DNA of 64,000 bases from JADFRG01 sp964590515 (lineage in GTDB: Bacteria; Chloroflexota; Anaerolineae; Anaerolineales; E44-bin32). A program made the translations under genes and the position numbers. How positions within the stretch are numbered: position 1 is the first letter of the stretch; each line of letters begins with the position of its first letter. The notes below the pieces were generated by a model that saw only the letters and a program-made list of their open reading frames with translations, searched no databases and was not told the origin of the DNA. The stretch spans positions 49,353-113,352 of the forward strand of contig CAZPZD010000001.1 of the NCBI GenBank assembly GCA_964590515.1, written 5' to 3'. Below, in pieces: positions 8,130 through 15,598 of the stretch.

Positions 8130-8525
8130 ATGGCGATCGAAGTTCTCTTGATTGACGATGACCCGGACCTCTCCACGATGCTGCGCACTCTCTTGCGCGG
8201 GCAGGACTTCCAGATCAAGGCGGTCTTCTCGAGCGAAGACGGTATTTCGAAGGTCCAAAACCCGGATTCGACCCCTGATGTGGTCATCCTGGACCTGCTG
8301 ATGCCTGAAGTGGACGGTTGGGAAGTCTGCGAGCGAATTCGGTCGTTCTCGGATGTTCCGATCCTGATCCTATCGGCTCTCGGCTCCCCCGGAAGCGTCG
8401 CCCGGGCCCTGGATGCGGGAGCGGACGACTATCTGATCAAGCCGGTCCATGCGAGCCTGCTCGCCTCTCGCCTGCGGACGTTGGTTCGGCGTAAGGCTCT
8501 GAATCCAAACATCCAGGCTGCCTGA
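8130..8525 (+). CDS. Receiver-only response regulator (CheY-like)
   Basis: 131 residues consisting of one receiver domain: acidic triad in LIDDDPD, phospho-acceptor Asp55 in VVILDLLMP, a switch Ser (ILSALG) and Lys in YLIKPV. No output domain follows, so it acts through protein contacts or as a phosphate shuttle or sink. It diverges from the kinase operon that starts at 8000, and sharing that intergenic region suggests co-regulation and possible phosphorylation by those kinases. A purine-rich Shine-Dalgarno (AGGAGCG) precedes the ATG, and GATAAT at 8099–8104 is a candidate -10. A strong terminator follows. Confidence 0.92.
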   Translation: MAIEVLLIDDDPDLSTMLRTLLRGQDFQIKAVFSSEDGISKVQNPDSTPDVVILDLLMPEVDGWEVCERIRSFSDVPILILSALGSPGSVARALDAGADDYLIKPVHASLLASRLRTLVRRKALNPNIQAA

Positions 8526-8553
8526 ACGCGGACTCTCCAATAGCAACAGAATG

Positions 8554-8585
8554 CCACGCAGCGTTTGCTGCGTGGTTGTGTTTTA
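8554..8585 (+). terminator. Rho-independent terminator after the receiver gene
   Basis: Perfect 9-bp stem (8554–8562 with 8567–8575), a four-base loop, then a T-rich run (TTGTGTTTT). It closes the receiver transcript before the convergent DUF503/lipM pair. Confidence 0.88.
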
Positions 8586-8606
8586 GGCTGAATTGTGCAG
8601 CCAGGG

Positions 8607-8891
8607 TTAGAGTACGGTTAGCTGGTGGTCCACAATCTGAAGGTCGGGCCGAAGCTGCTCAAGCCAGGCTGGAATGCCGGACAGCAGCTGTTCGCCATGC
8701 CGGTTGCTGTTGCTCACCACGACGCAGGCAATCACTGCGGTGCGGTGAGCGTCTTGATGATCGATTTCGGCCGCGGACACGTTGAACTCCCGATGCAGGG
8801 CGGTGAACACCGGCTTCAGCCGGCCTCGCTTTTCCTTTAAAGAGCTGCAGCCCGGGAGATGAAGCTCGAGGGTGAGTGCCACCACATTCAT
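8607..8891 (-). CDS. DUF503 (YlxP-like) protein
   Basis: 94 residues matching the DUF503/YlxP family: a β-strand start (MNVVALTLELHLPGCSSLKEKR) with the conserved SLKEKR motif, then helices and a last strand. Biochemical function is not established. In Bacillus the homologue ylxP lies between infB and rbfA. Here that slot (22850–22859) is empty and the gene is coupled to lipM instead through an ATGA overlap at 8888–8891, so it appears to have moved. Confidence 0.85.
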   Translation of the reverse strand: MNVVALTLELHLPGCSSLKEKRGRLKPVFTALHREFNVSAAEIDHQDAHRTAVIACVVVSNSNRHGEQLLSGIPAWLEQLRPDLQIVDHQLTVL

Positions 8892-9703
8892 GGGTGGGCC
8901 ACTTCACCCACCACCGAATACCGCTCGGCTGACAACTGCTGGCTACGCTGGATTTCGGCGGGAGTCGGCTGGCCTTCGATCAGGTCGAGCTCCAGTGCTT
9001 CTCGAAATCCAGCTGCCAAGGCTCGAGCCGCTGACTCCCAGCCGATCCGCCGGCCGAGCGCCTGCTCGACCGTCGCGGCCGACTGTCGGACAGATAGCTG
9101 CGCCTGTTCTCGATCGGACAGATGGAGCACCAAACAAATCCTGCCAAGGTCGCCCGCCAAGGGAAGCGAGCCGTGCTGCAGCACGGCACCCGACCGGCGC
9201 AGCTGGGCAGACCCGAATAGTTTCCGGCCGGCCCAGGTAAGTTCGAAGGGGCCCGGCACTTCAAAACAGATTGGACTGGAACCATTCATGGGGGGAGACC
9301 GGTTCGGGCTCAATCGCAGCTCAGCCCCTAACCCGAGCAGCTCGAGTCCGTGGAAGAGAGCTGCGCTGAGCCTTTTGTAGCTTGCCAACACCCCGCCGGC
9401 GAAGATCGGATCGACAGCCACCCCGGACACCGAGTACGTGAGTTCATCCGCGTGCAGGATGGCCTTTCCTCCGGTCGGGCGGCGGACGAGGTTCCAGCCC
9501 AGTTCGCCCAAGCTCCGGAGATCGACCGATTCAATGGACTGAGCGTGTCCCAGGGAGAGACAGGGCGGAGCCCAGGCGTAGAGCCGCAAAGTAGCGGGAG
9601 ACTCGCCGGCCGCGACCCTCTCCAAGATTGCTTGGTCCAGCGCCATGTTCTCCGCTCCCGTGGCCGGCGGGGAGCTGATCAGGCGCCAGCGATCTTGAGC
9701 CAT
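8888..9703 (-). CDS. lipM: Lipoate–protein ligase / octanoyltransferase (LipM/LplA-like)
   Basis: 271 residues of the biotin/lipoate transferase fold. It attaches octanoyl or lipoyl groups to lipoyl domains of 2-oxoacid dehydrogenases or GcvH. Diagnostic motifs are RRPTGGKAILHADELTYSV near residue 75–95 and WAGRKLFGSAQLRR further on, whose lysine contacts the acyl group. The frame opens at 9712, but the -10 box TATAAT (9716–9711) covers that ATG, so the second ATG at 9703, seven bases after the box, is the likely start of a leaderless message. LipM (octanoyl transfer) and LplA (ATP-dependent ligation) cannot be separated here. Confidence 0.88.
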   Translation of the reverse strand: MAQDRWRLISSPPATGAENMALDQAILERVAAGESPATLRLYAWAPPCLSLGHAQSIESVDLRSLGELGWNLVRRPTGGKAILHADELTYSVSGVAVDPIFAGGVLASYKRLSAALFHGLELLGLGAELRLSPNRSPPMNGSSPICFEVPGPFELTWAGRKLFGSAQLRRSGAVLQHGSLPLAGDLGRICLVLHLSDREQAQLSVRQSAATVEQALGRRIGWESAARALAAGFREALELDLIEGQPTPAEIQRSQQLSAERYSVVGEVAHP

Positions 9704-9710
9704 GCGCGGC

Positions 9711-9716
9711 ATTATA
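9711..9716 (-). promoter_or_regulatory. -10 box deciding the lipM start
   Basis: TATAAT on the minus strand overlapping the first in-frame ATG (9712) and leaving seven bases to the ATG at 9703. It argues for the downstream start and a leaderless transcript. Confidence 0.6.
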
Positions 9717-9768
9717 CCTACCGGACCGGTATGGTAGACTGCCCGCGAACTCGCCCCGGCCGCACCCC

Positions 9769-11055
9769 ATGACCAGCCCGCAATCTATATCCTCCCAAGT
9801 GTGCCTCGGCTCCCTGCTCTGGGTACTGCTGCTGACCGGGTGTTCGGCGATCGGGCCTGTCCCGACGGTCACCATCCAGGCGCCGACCCCGACTGCGACT
9901 GCGGCGCCGACCACAACGCCGCTGAAGACCGAGGCGGTCGAAGACCTCCCGAGCACGTTGAGTATCTGGGTGGCTTGGGGCCCGCAAGGAGTGACGGCGC
10001 TTAACGAGCTTATTCGCGCGTTCCAGTCCGACCAGCCAGGTGCAAGTTTCGCTGTCGCCTACGTTCGGGCGGATGAACTCCGGGAGACCATTGAGCAAGC
10101 TGCCGCCGAGGGGCAGCTGCCCTCTCTGTTCTTCGCTCCATCCGAGTGGGGGCCCGAGTTGCTTCAAGGCGGGATGATCCGCGACCTTGCCGACCAGCCG
10201 GTTGATCAGATCCGGGCGATCGTCCACGGCTTGGCCTGGAGTCAAGTACTCCATGGCGATTCAGTGCTGGGGCTGCCAGTCCAGCTTGACGGAAATGTGC
10301 TCTACCGCAACCGCGAATTGTCCCCGGTACCGGCGGCCTCGGTTGAGGGCTTGGTCGAATCGTCCCGCGGGTTTCGCGGCACTCAGGTTGTCGGGATGAA
10401 TCTCGACTACGGATACTCGACTATCGTCCCATTCGGAACCGCCTGCGGAGGCCAGCTTATCCAACCTGGGTCGCTGCCCGATTTGCAAGGAGCCCTCGGG
10501 CCCTGTTGGTTGGCATTGCTTCAAGAACTGAGTCGGGTGGGTCCGGTCACGTTCAATTCAGACCTCGACCGAGAAGCCTTTCGGTCCGGCCAGGCAGGCT
10601 GGCTGATCGAAAGCACCGAGCTGTACGAGACCCTCGCCGCGGAGCTCGGCCAGGCAACAATCGCGGTGGATCCATGGCCGATCTATGAGGCTTCGGGTGA
10701 ACCGCTCGCTGGATTCGTGTGGGGTGAAAATCTCTACTTTCGGAATGGAATGGATCCGGCCGAAACCAAGCTCGCCTGGGAGTTCGCGACTTTCCTGCTA
10801 TCTGCCGAATCGCAGCAAGCGCTTAGCAGTCCGGTCGGCGCCGGAAACCTCCCAGTTCATGCGGGCAATTTCCCGCTGGTCGGAGTGTACGGGCAGATGT
10901 ACCAGGCGCTGCTGGGAGGCGTCCCCCGGCCGCTGGACCCGCCGCCGGTAGAAATCGCCGATATCCTGGAGCGGGCGGCTCGAGCCGTCGCAGTCCAGGG
11001 GACTTCGGTCGAGATTGCGCTGCGCCGTGCGCTGGAAGAACTCGCAGATGTATAA
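9769..11055 (+). CDS. Extracellular solute-binding lipoprotein (ABC family 1 type)
   Basis: 428 residues. A lipoprotein signal ends in LLTGC (Cys25), followed by a Thr/Pro linker (about 30–55) and a periplasmic-binding-protein fold (LSIWVAWGPQGVTALNELIRAF at the start; a GLPVQLDGNVLYRNREL hinge strand; WEFATFLLSAESQQAL near the end) typical of sugar or oligosaccharide binders. It would be anchored to the outer face of the membrane. No permease or ATPase gene is adjacent, so the partner transporter is elsewhere or the protein acts alone. Its TAA stop is embedded in the -10 box of the next gene. Confidence 0.85.
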   Translation: MTSPQSISSQVCLGSLLWVLLLTGCSAIGPVPTVTIQAPTPTATAAPTTTPLKTEAVEDLPSTLSIWVAWGPQGVTALNELIRAFQSDQPGASFAVAYVRADELRETIEQAAAEGQLPSLFFAPSEWGPELLQGGMIRDLADQPVDQIRAIVHGLAWSQVLHGDSVLGLPVQLDGNVLYRNRELSPVPAASVEGLVESSRGFRGTQVVGMNLDYGYSTIVPFGTACGGQLIQPGSLPDLQGALGPCWLALLQELSRVGPVTFNSDLDREAFRSGQAGWLIESTELYETLAAELGQATIAVDPWPIYEASGEPLAGFVWGENLYFRNGMDPAETKLAWEFATFLLSAESQQALSSPVGAGNLPVHAGNFPLVGVYGQMYQALLGGVPRPLDPPPVEIADILERAARAVAVQGTSVEIALRRALEELADV

Positions 11056-11056
11056 T
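11051..11056 (+). promoter_or_regulatory. -10 box of the DHH–CBS–CCA gene
   Basis: TATAAT formed partly by the TAA stop of the solute-binding gene. It predicts a leader of about 25 bases with a GAGG ribosome site before the ATG at 11088. Confidence 0.5.
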
Positions 11057-11087
11057 CCTCGGCCGAAACCTCTTAAGGTGGCCGAGG

Positions 11088-13418
11088 ATGCACCTGGTCT
11101 TCACCCACGAACAAGCGGACTTTGATGCAATGGCCTCGCTGTGGGCGGTGTCTCGGCTAGACCCGGGAGCCGTTCCGGTTCAGCCCAGCCTCCTCAATCC
11201 GAATGTCCACCGCTATCTGACCCTGTACGGTGAGCACTACTCCTTCGCCGACCTGAAGGAGCTCAAACTCACGCGGCTGGTCCAGTTGACGGTGGTTGAC
11301 ACCCAAATTCCTCCAACAGTCGCACTCATCAACTCTCGTATTTCAGTCCACGTGATCGACCACCACATACGCGCCGCGGGGCTGAACCCGGGTTGGTCGG
11401 TGCAGATCGAGCCGGTGGGAGCTACCTCGACCTTGCTGATCGAAGCTCTGATTGAAAAGGGAGTGCTGTTGACCGGCGAAGGGGCAACCCTGATGCTGCT
11501 CGGGATCTATGAAGAAACCGGCTCACTCGCCTATCCGGGGACAACTGCCCGAGATGCCCGGGCCGCGGCCTGGTTGCTCGAGCAGGGTGCCAGTCTGGCC
11601 GTCGCCGGCGAATTCCTGAAACCGCCGCCAATCGGTCAGCCCCGCGAATTGCCGCCTCTGGCATTGGAAGGAACAGCGCTCAATTCGGAGGAGGCCATGT
11701 CCCGGTCCCCCGGGACCGTGGCCGGGATCATGTCGCGCGGTCCGCACTTGCTGCGGCCGACGCTGAGAGTGAGCCAAGCGGCCGATCAAATGCAGCGGTT
11801 TGGTCACGAAGGTTATCCGGTGATCGAAGCCGGTCAGGTTGTTGGCTTGCTCACCCGTCGGGCCGTGGACCGCGCTATGGCCCACGGCATGGGAGCCCGG
11901 CCCGTATCCGAAATCATGGAGGCCGGCAGTCTGGTCGTGCACCCGGATGATACCGTTCGGCAACTTCAACAGCTGATGGTCCAACACCAATGGGGGCAGG
12001 TGCCGGTTGCCGACCCGAAGTCGGGTGAGATCATCGGCATCGTGACCCGGACCGACCTGTTGAACTCACTGAGCGGAGGAATCCACCCCAATGGGTCCGT
12101 GAACCTGGCGGCTCGCCTGGAGCGCGCCCTGCCGGCTGGCCGACTGGCGCTGCTGAAATTGCTCGCCAGCGAGGCCGAGCGGATTGATTCCGCCCTTTAC
12201 CTGGTGGGCGGTTTTGTCCGTGACCTGCTGCTCGACTCCCCCCCGGTAGACTTCGACCTGGTGTTCGAAGGCGACGCCATCCGATTGGCGACGACTCTGG
12301 CTGCCAAGTTCGGCGGAAGAGTCAGCAGTCACCCTCGCTTCGGGACCGCCAAGTGGCGGCTCGATTCCGGCCATCCTTTGCTCGTTTCTGCGATCGGATC
12401 GGCGCCGGCCGGCCTCCCCGAGATCTTGGATCTTGTTTCGGCTCGAACCGAGTTCTACCCCCATCCGTCCGCCCTGCCATCGGTGACCGAAGGAAGCATC
12501 AAACTCGACCTGCACCGCCGGGACTTCAGTGTCAACACCCTTGCCCTTCGGCTGGACGGCGCTCACTTTGGTGAGCTGTTGGACTACTGGGGGGGTGGGC
12601 GAGACCTGGGCGAGCGGCAAATCCGGGTGCTGCACTCGCTGAGTTTCGTCGATGACCCAACTCGGATGTTACGGGCCGTCCGCCTCGAACAACGGCTCGG
12701 TTTTTCGATCGAGGCGCGGACTATGCAGTTAATCGGCCATGCTCTTCCGCTGCTCGATAGCGTGAGTGGAGAGCGGATTCGGGCCGAGCTGGCCGATATC
12801 CTGGCGGAGGGCCAAGAGAACCGGATCATGTCCCGGTTGGCGGAGCTTGGCCTGCTCCGTGCCATCTCCCCGGGGCTCGAATGGGACGATTGGATTGAGG
12901 CTCGTTTCACGTCCGTCGCCGAGTTCGAGCCGCCGACGAATTGGCGGCTTGCCGGCCGACCCTCGGCCGAGCGTCTCAAATACGCCCTCTGGCTCTACCG
13001 GCTTCCTCGCCAGGACGCCGAGTTGATCTGCGCCCGACTGGCCTTCAGTCAAGCCGACCGAATGGTCGTTGTCTCCGCTGGCCGGCACGGTTGCGGGCTG
13101 GCGGATGGCAGCTCGCCAAGCCGAATTGTGGCCTGCCTGGAATCGGTGCCGGAGGACGCGTTGGTCGCAGAGTGGCTGGCACTCGAAGCCGGGGCCGAGG
13201 CGAGGGTGACCATCGAGCGATTCCTGGCCGGCTGGCGCTGGGTGAGGCAGCGCACCGACGGCGATCGATTGCGGCAGCTGGGATTGGCCGCCGGACCAGC
13301 CTACGGCCAGATCCTGAGTGAGCTGCGGGTGGCCTGGCTGGATGGCCGCATCCGATCCGAGGCCGAGGAAGATCGTCTGCTGAATCAGTTAATTGAGGAG
13401 CATGGCGGACGTGGATAG
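11088..13418 (+). CDS. DHH–CBS–CBS–tRNA nucleotidyltransferase fusion
   Basis: 776 residues. Residues 1–165 are a DHH phosphoesterase domain (HEQADFDAMAS at 7–17; VVDTQ at 69–73; DHH at 91–93). Residues 212–330 are two CBS domains (IMSRGPHLLRP, then IMEAGSLVVHP), usual adenylate sensors. From about 365 comes a class II CCA-adding/poly(A) polymerase head: GGFVRDLLL at 374–382, DFD at 388–390, LHRRDFSVN further on, and a helical tail. It probably builds or repairs tRNA CCA ends. Related fusions normally keep a DHHA1 domain of about 100 residues between DHH and CBS. Here only a short linker (about 165–210) remains, with no frameshift. Whether it adds C, A or both is undecidable. Confidence 0.86.
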   Translation: MHLVFTHEQADFDAMASLWAVSRLDPGAVPVQPSLLNPNVHRYLTLYGEHYSFADLKELKLTRLVQLTVVDTQIPPTVALINSRISVHVIDHHIRAAGLNPGWSVQIEPVGATSTLLIEALIEKGVLLTGEGATLMLLGIYEETGSLAYPGTTARDARAAAWLLEQGASLAVAGEFLKPPPIGQPRELPPLALEGTALNSEEAMSRSPGTVAGIMSRGPHLLRPTLRVSQAADQMQRFGHEGYPVIEAGQVVGLLTRRAVDRAMAHGMGARPVSEIMEAGSLVVHPDDTVRQLQQLMVQHQWGQVPVADPKSGEIIGIVTRTDLLNSLSGGIHPNGSVNLAARLERALPAGRLALLKLLASEAERIDSALYLVGGFVRDLLLDSPPVDFDLVFEGDAIRLATTLAAKFGGRVSSHPRFGTAKWRLDSGHPLLVSAIGSAPAGLPEILDLVSARTEFYPHPSALPSVTEGSIKLDLHRRDFSVNTLALRLDGAHFGELLDYWGGGRDLGERQIRVLHSLSFVDDPTRMLRAVRLEQRLGFSIEARTMQLIGHALPLLDSVSGERIRAELADILAEGQENRIMSRLAELGLLRAISPGLEWDDWIEARFTSVAEFEPPTNWRLAGRPSAERLKYALWLYRLPRQDAELICARLAFSQADRMVVVSAGRHGCGLADGSSPSRIVACLESVPEDALVAEWLALEAGAEARVTIERFLAGWRWVRQRTDGDRLRQLGLAAGPAYGQILSELRVAWLDGRIRSEAEEDRLLNQLIEEHGGRG

Positions 13419-13914
13419 ATCTCCTACGGTAGTAATTCGGCTCGCCACAGAAGCGGATCTCCCCGCGCTGGAGTGGGATGGGGAGTACGTCCATTACCGT
13501 CGCCTGTTCAAGAAGGCGATGGCTGAGACCCGCCGAGGCCGCCGGTTGCTGCTTCTCGCTGCGGTGGACGGGCAGATCGTCGGCCAAATCTTTGTCCAGC
13601 TGTCCACCAGGTTGGCCTTTTCTTCCTCCGGAACTGCCTCGGGCTACCTGTATGCCTTCCGGGTAAAAGGCCCGCACCGCAACGAGGGGATCGGAACCCA
13701 ACTGATCCAGGAGGCGGAGTGTCAGTTGCGCAGGCTCGGTTATGGAAGGGTCGTGATCTCCGTTGCCAAGCGAAATACCTCCGCCAGACGCCTTTATCAG
13801 CGACTGAACTACCAGGTTTTTTCGGAGGATCCCGGCGAGTGGTCTTACCAGGACCACCTTGGCCAGCTCCGCGAAGTAAGCGAACCGGCGATTGTGCTGG
13901 AGAAATGGCTCTGA
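13402..13914 (+). CDS. GNAT-family N-acetyltransferase
   Basis: 170 residues with a GNAT fold: strands at RLATEADL and LLLAAVDGQIVGQIFV, the acetyl-CoA loop GPHRNEGIGTQL at about 90–101, and motif B NTSARRLYQRLNYQVF. The frame extends back to a TTG at 13393, but the ATG at 13402 is preceded by GAGGAG and overlaps the stop of the CCA gene, so the two are co-transcribed. A GTG at 13411 has better spacing to the same ribosome site. The substrate is unknown. Confidence 0.85.
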   Translation: MADVDRSPTVVIRLATEADLPALEWDGEYVHYRRLFKKAMAETRRGRRLLLLAAVDGQIVGQIFVQLSTRLAFSSSGTASGYLYAFRVKGPHRNEGIGTQLIQEAECQLRRLGYGRVVISVAKRNTSARRLYQRLNYQVFSEDPGEWSYQDHLGQLREVSEPAIVLEKWL

Positions 13915-13952
13915 ACTAGCCCTCGCCGGCCCCCTCCGCCTTCTTTGCAATT

Positions 13953-14028
13953 TTCAAGAACCGTGCCAGAGTCTGCGGCGGCACTGCCGATGCCGGAGCA
14001 GCACGCCTGGCACGGTTCTTGAACCGTG
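13953..14028. repeat. Inverted repeat with a third copy (alternative hairpins)
   Basis: A perfect 17-bp inverted repeat: 13953–13969 pairs with 14007–14023. The second arm also begins an adjacent near-palindrome, CACGGTTC-TT-GAACCGTG at 14011–14028. The middle copy can therefore pair with either side and form two exclusive hairpins. It fills the gap between the acetyltransferase and the LysM–M23 genes. There is no T-tract, so it is not a standard terminator. Confidence 0.75.
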
Positions 14029-14044
14029 TCCGGGTGCCGTTCCA

Positions 14045-15598
14045 ATGGTGAACCGTCAACCAATCATGATCCGGAAGAGGCTGCCGCGACCGCGGCTGGC
14101 ACTGCAGTTCCTGCTTCTGGCAGCTCTTGCCTGCGCCCGCAGCGATGAACCGATCGTGATCCTTGGGGTCGAACTTGGCGGCCGGCCGGGAGAGTCGGGG
14201 GCGAAAGCGCCGACCGAGTTCGGGGGATCCGAGTTCCCGGAGGTGGTTGAAGTGCCGTATTCGACTCCGACACCGGATCCGGTTCGACCAGGCACTGAGC
14301 GCCAGGAAATTCCGGAGTGGTATACCGTTCGTCCGGGAGACTCGTTGAACGCAATCGCAGGCCGCATGGGTATTGGGATGAGCCAAATCATGGTCGCCAA
14401 CGGTCTGGATAATCCAAACTTGTTGGCCGCGGGCCAGATCCTTTGGCTGCCAACCCCAATCCCGCAGCCTCCAGGACCCAGCTTCAAGATCATCCCCGAT
14501 TCGGAGTTGGTAAACGGCCCGACCGGTGCCGCGTTCGATACTTTCCCATTGATCGCGGTGTGGGATGGGGCCCTTCACCGCACTCGCGAGACCATGAACG
14601 GGAGTGAACAGAGCGGGGCTCAGATCGTTCAGTGGGTGGCCGAAAAATACTCGGTCAGTCCCCGCCTGCTGGTAGCGCTGCTCGAGTATCAGGGCGGTTG
14701 GCTGACTCGCCCTGAGCCGGCCCCGGAACGGCTGACCTACCCGCTCGGCTTCGCCCGCCCAGGATACGAGGGACTGTATTACCAGCTTGCCTGGGCGGCC
14801 GATCAGTTGAACCAGGGGTACTACTCGTGGCGGGCGGGATGGGCCGGCCCGTACATTCTTTCGGATGGCACCGCCATTGATCCAGGCCCCGGGATTAACG
14901 CCGGGACGGCTGCGGTCCAAGGGCTGTTTGCCCAGCTCTATCCGGGAGATCTCTGGCGGGGTGTATCCGACGAGAACGGTTTCTATCGGGTATACGAGAT
15001 TCTCTTCGGAGTTCCCTTTGGAATCGCCACCGATCCGCTGCTCCCGGACGACCTCCAACAGCCTGAGCTGCAGCTTCCTTTCGAACCCGGCCGGACCTGG
15101 TCATTCACCGGCGGACCCCACAGTGGCTGGGGGAACTGGGCTGCCTGGTCGGCGCTTGACTTTGCCCCGCCCGGAGAGGCCCTCGGCTGTGTGCAGTCCA
15201 ATGAGTGGGTGGTCGCGGTCGCCGATGGTCGGATCCTTCGATCCGCAAACGGCGAGGTTGTTCAAGACCTGGATGGTGATGGCTTGGAAGGCACCGGCTG
15301 GGTCATCCAGTACTTGCACCTCGAGACTCGCGATCGGGTCCCGTTGGGGGCCGAGCTGCATGCTGGCGATCGGATCGGCCACCCCTCGTGCGAAGGCGGT
15401 GTTTCGAGTGGCACTCACCTGCATCTCTCGCGGAAATACAACGGGGAGTGGATCCCGGCAGACGGGAATCTGCCGTTCATCATGGATGGCTGGGTATCGG
15501 CCGGATTGGGTTCACCTTATGACGGAACTCTGAGTCGAGATGGAATCAACCTTGAAGCCTGCTCCTGCCGCTTCCCGATCAATCAGATCTCGCGCTGA
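14045..15598 (+). CDS. LysM–M23 peptidase lipoprotein, copy 1
   Basis: About 517 residues. A lipoprotein signal (LLLAALAC, Cys30 from this start) is followed by a Pro/Thr linker, one LysM domain (YTVRPGDSLNAIAGRMG), a helical middle region and a C-terminal M23/LytM fold with zinc-ligand motifs HSGW…ALDF and GTHLHLSRKYNGEW. M23 enzymes are usually endopeptidases that cut peptidoglycan cross-links; LysM binds glycan. It should sit outside the membrane and remodel the wall. ATG at 14045 or 14066 are both possible; neither has a good Shine-Dalgarno. The frame overlaps the next copy by 59 bases. It is the first of three tandem paralogues. Confidence 0.87.
   Translation: MVNRQPIMIRKRLPRPRLALQFLLLAALACARSDEPIVILGVELGGRPGESGAKAPTEFGGSEFPEVVEVPYSTPTPDPVRPGTERQEIPEWYTVRPGDSLNAIAGRMGIGMSQIMVANGLDNPNLLAAGQILWLPTPIPQPPGPSFKIIPDSELVNGPTGAAFDTFPLIAVWDGALHRTRETMNGSEQSGAQIVQWVAEKYSVSPRLLVALLEYQGGWLTRPEPAPERLTYPLGFARPGYEGLYYQLAWAADQLNQGYYSWRAGWAGPYILSDGTAIDPGPGINAGTAAVQGLFAQLYPGDLWRGVSDENGFYRVYEILFGVPFGIATDPLLPDDLQQPELQLPFEPGRTWSFTGGPHSGWGNWAAWSALDFAPPGEALGCVQSNEWVVAVADGRILRSANGEVVQDLDGDGLEGTGWVIQYLHLETRDRVPLGAELHAGDRIGHPSCEGGVSSGTHLHLSRKYNGEWIPADGNLPFIMDGWVSAGLGSPYDGTLSRDGINLEACSCRFPINQISR

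Noticed and set aside
13892..14044. N-terminal extension of the first LysM–M23 protein
   Set aside because: It would place about 50 Cys/Arg-rich residues, encoded by the inverted repeat, before an obvious lipoprotein signal peptide.
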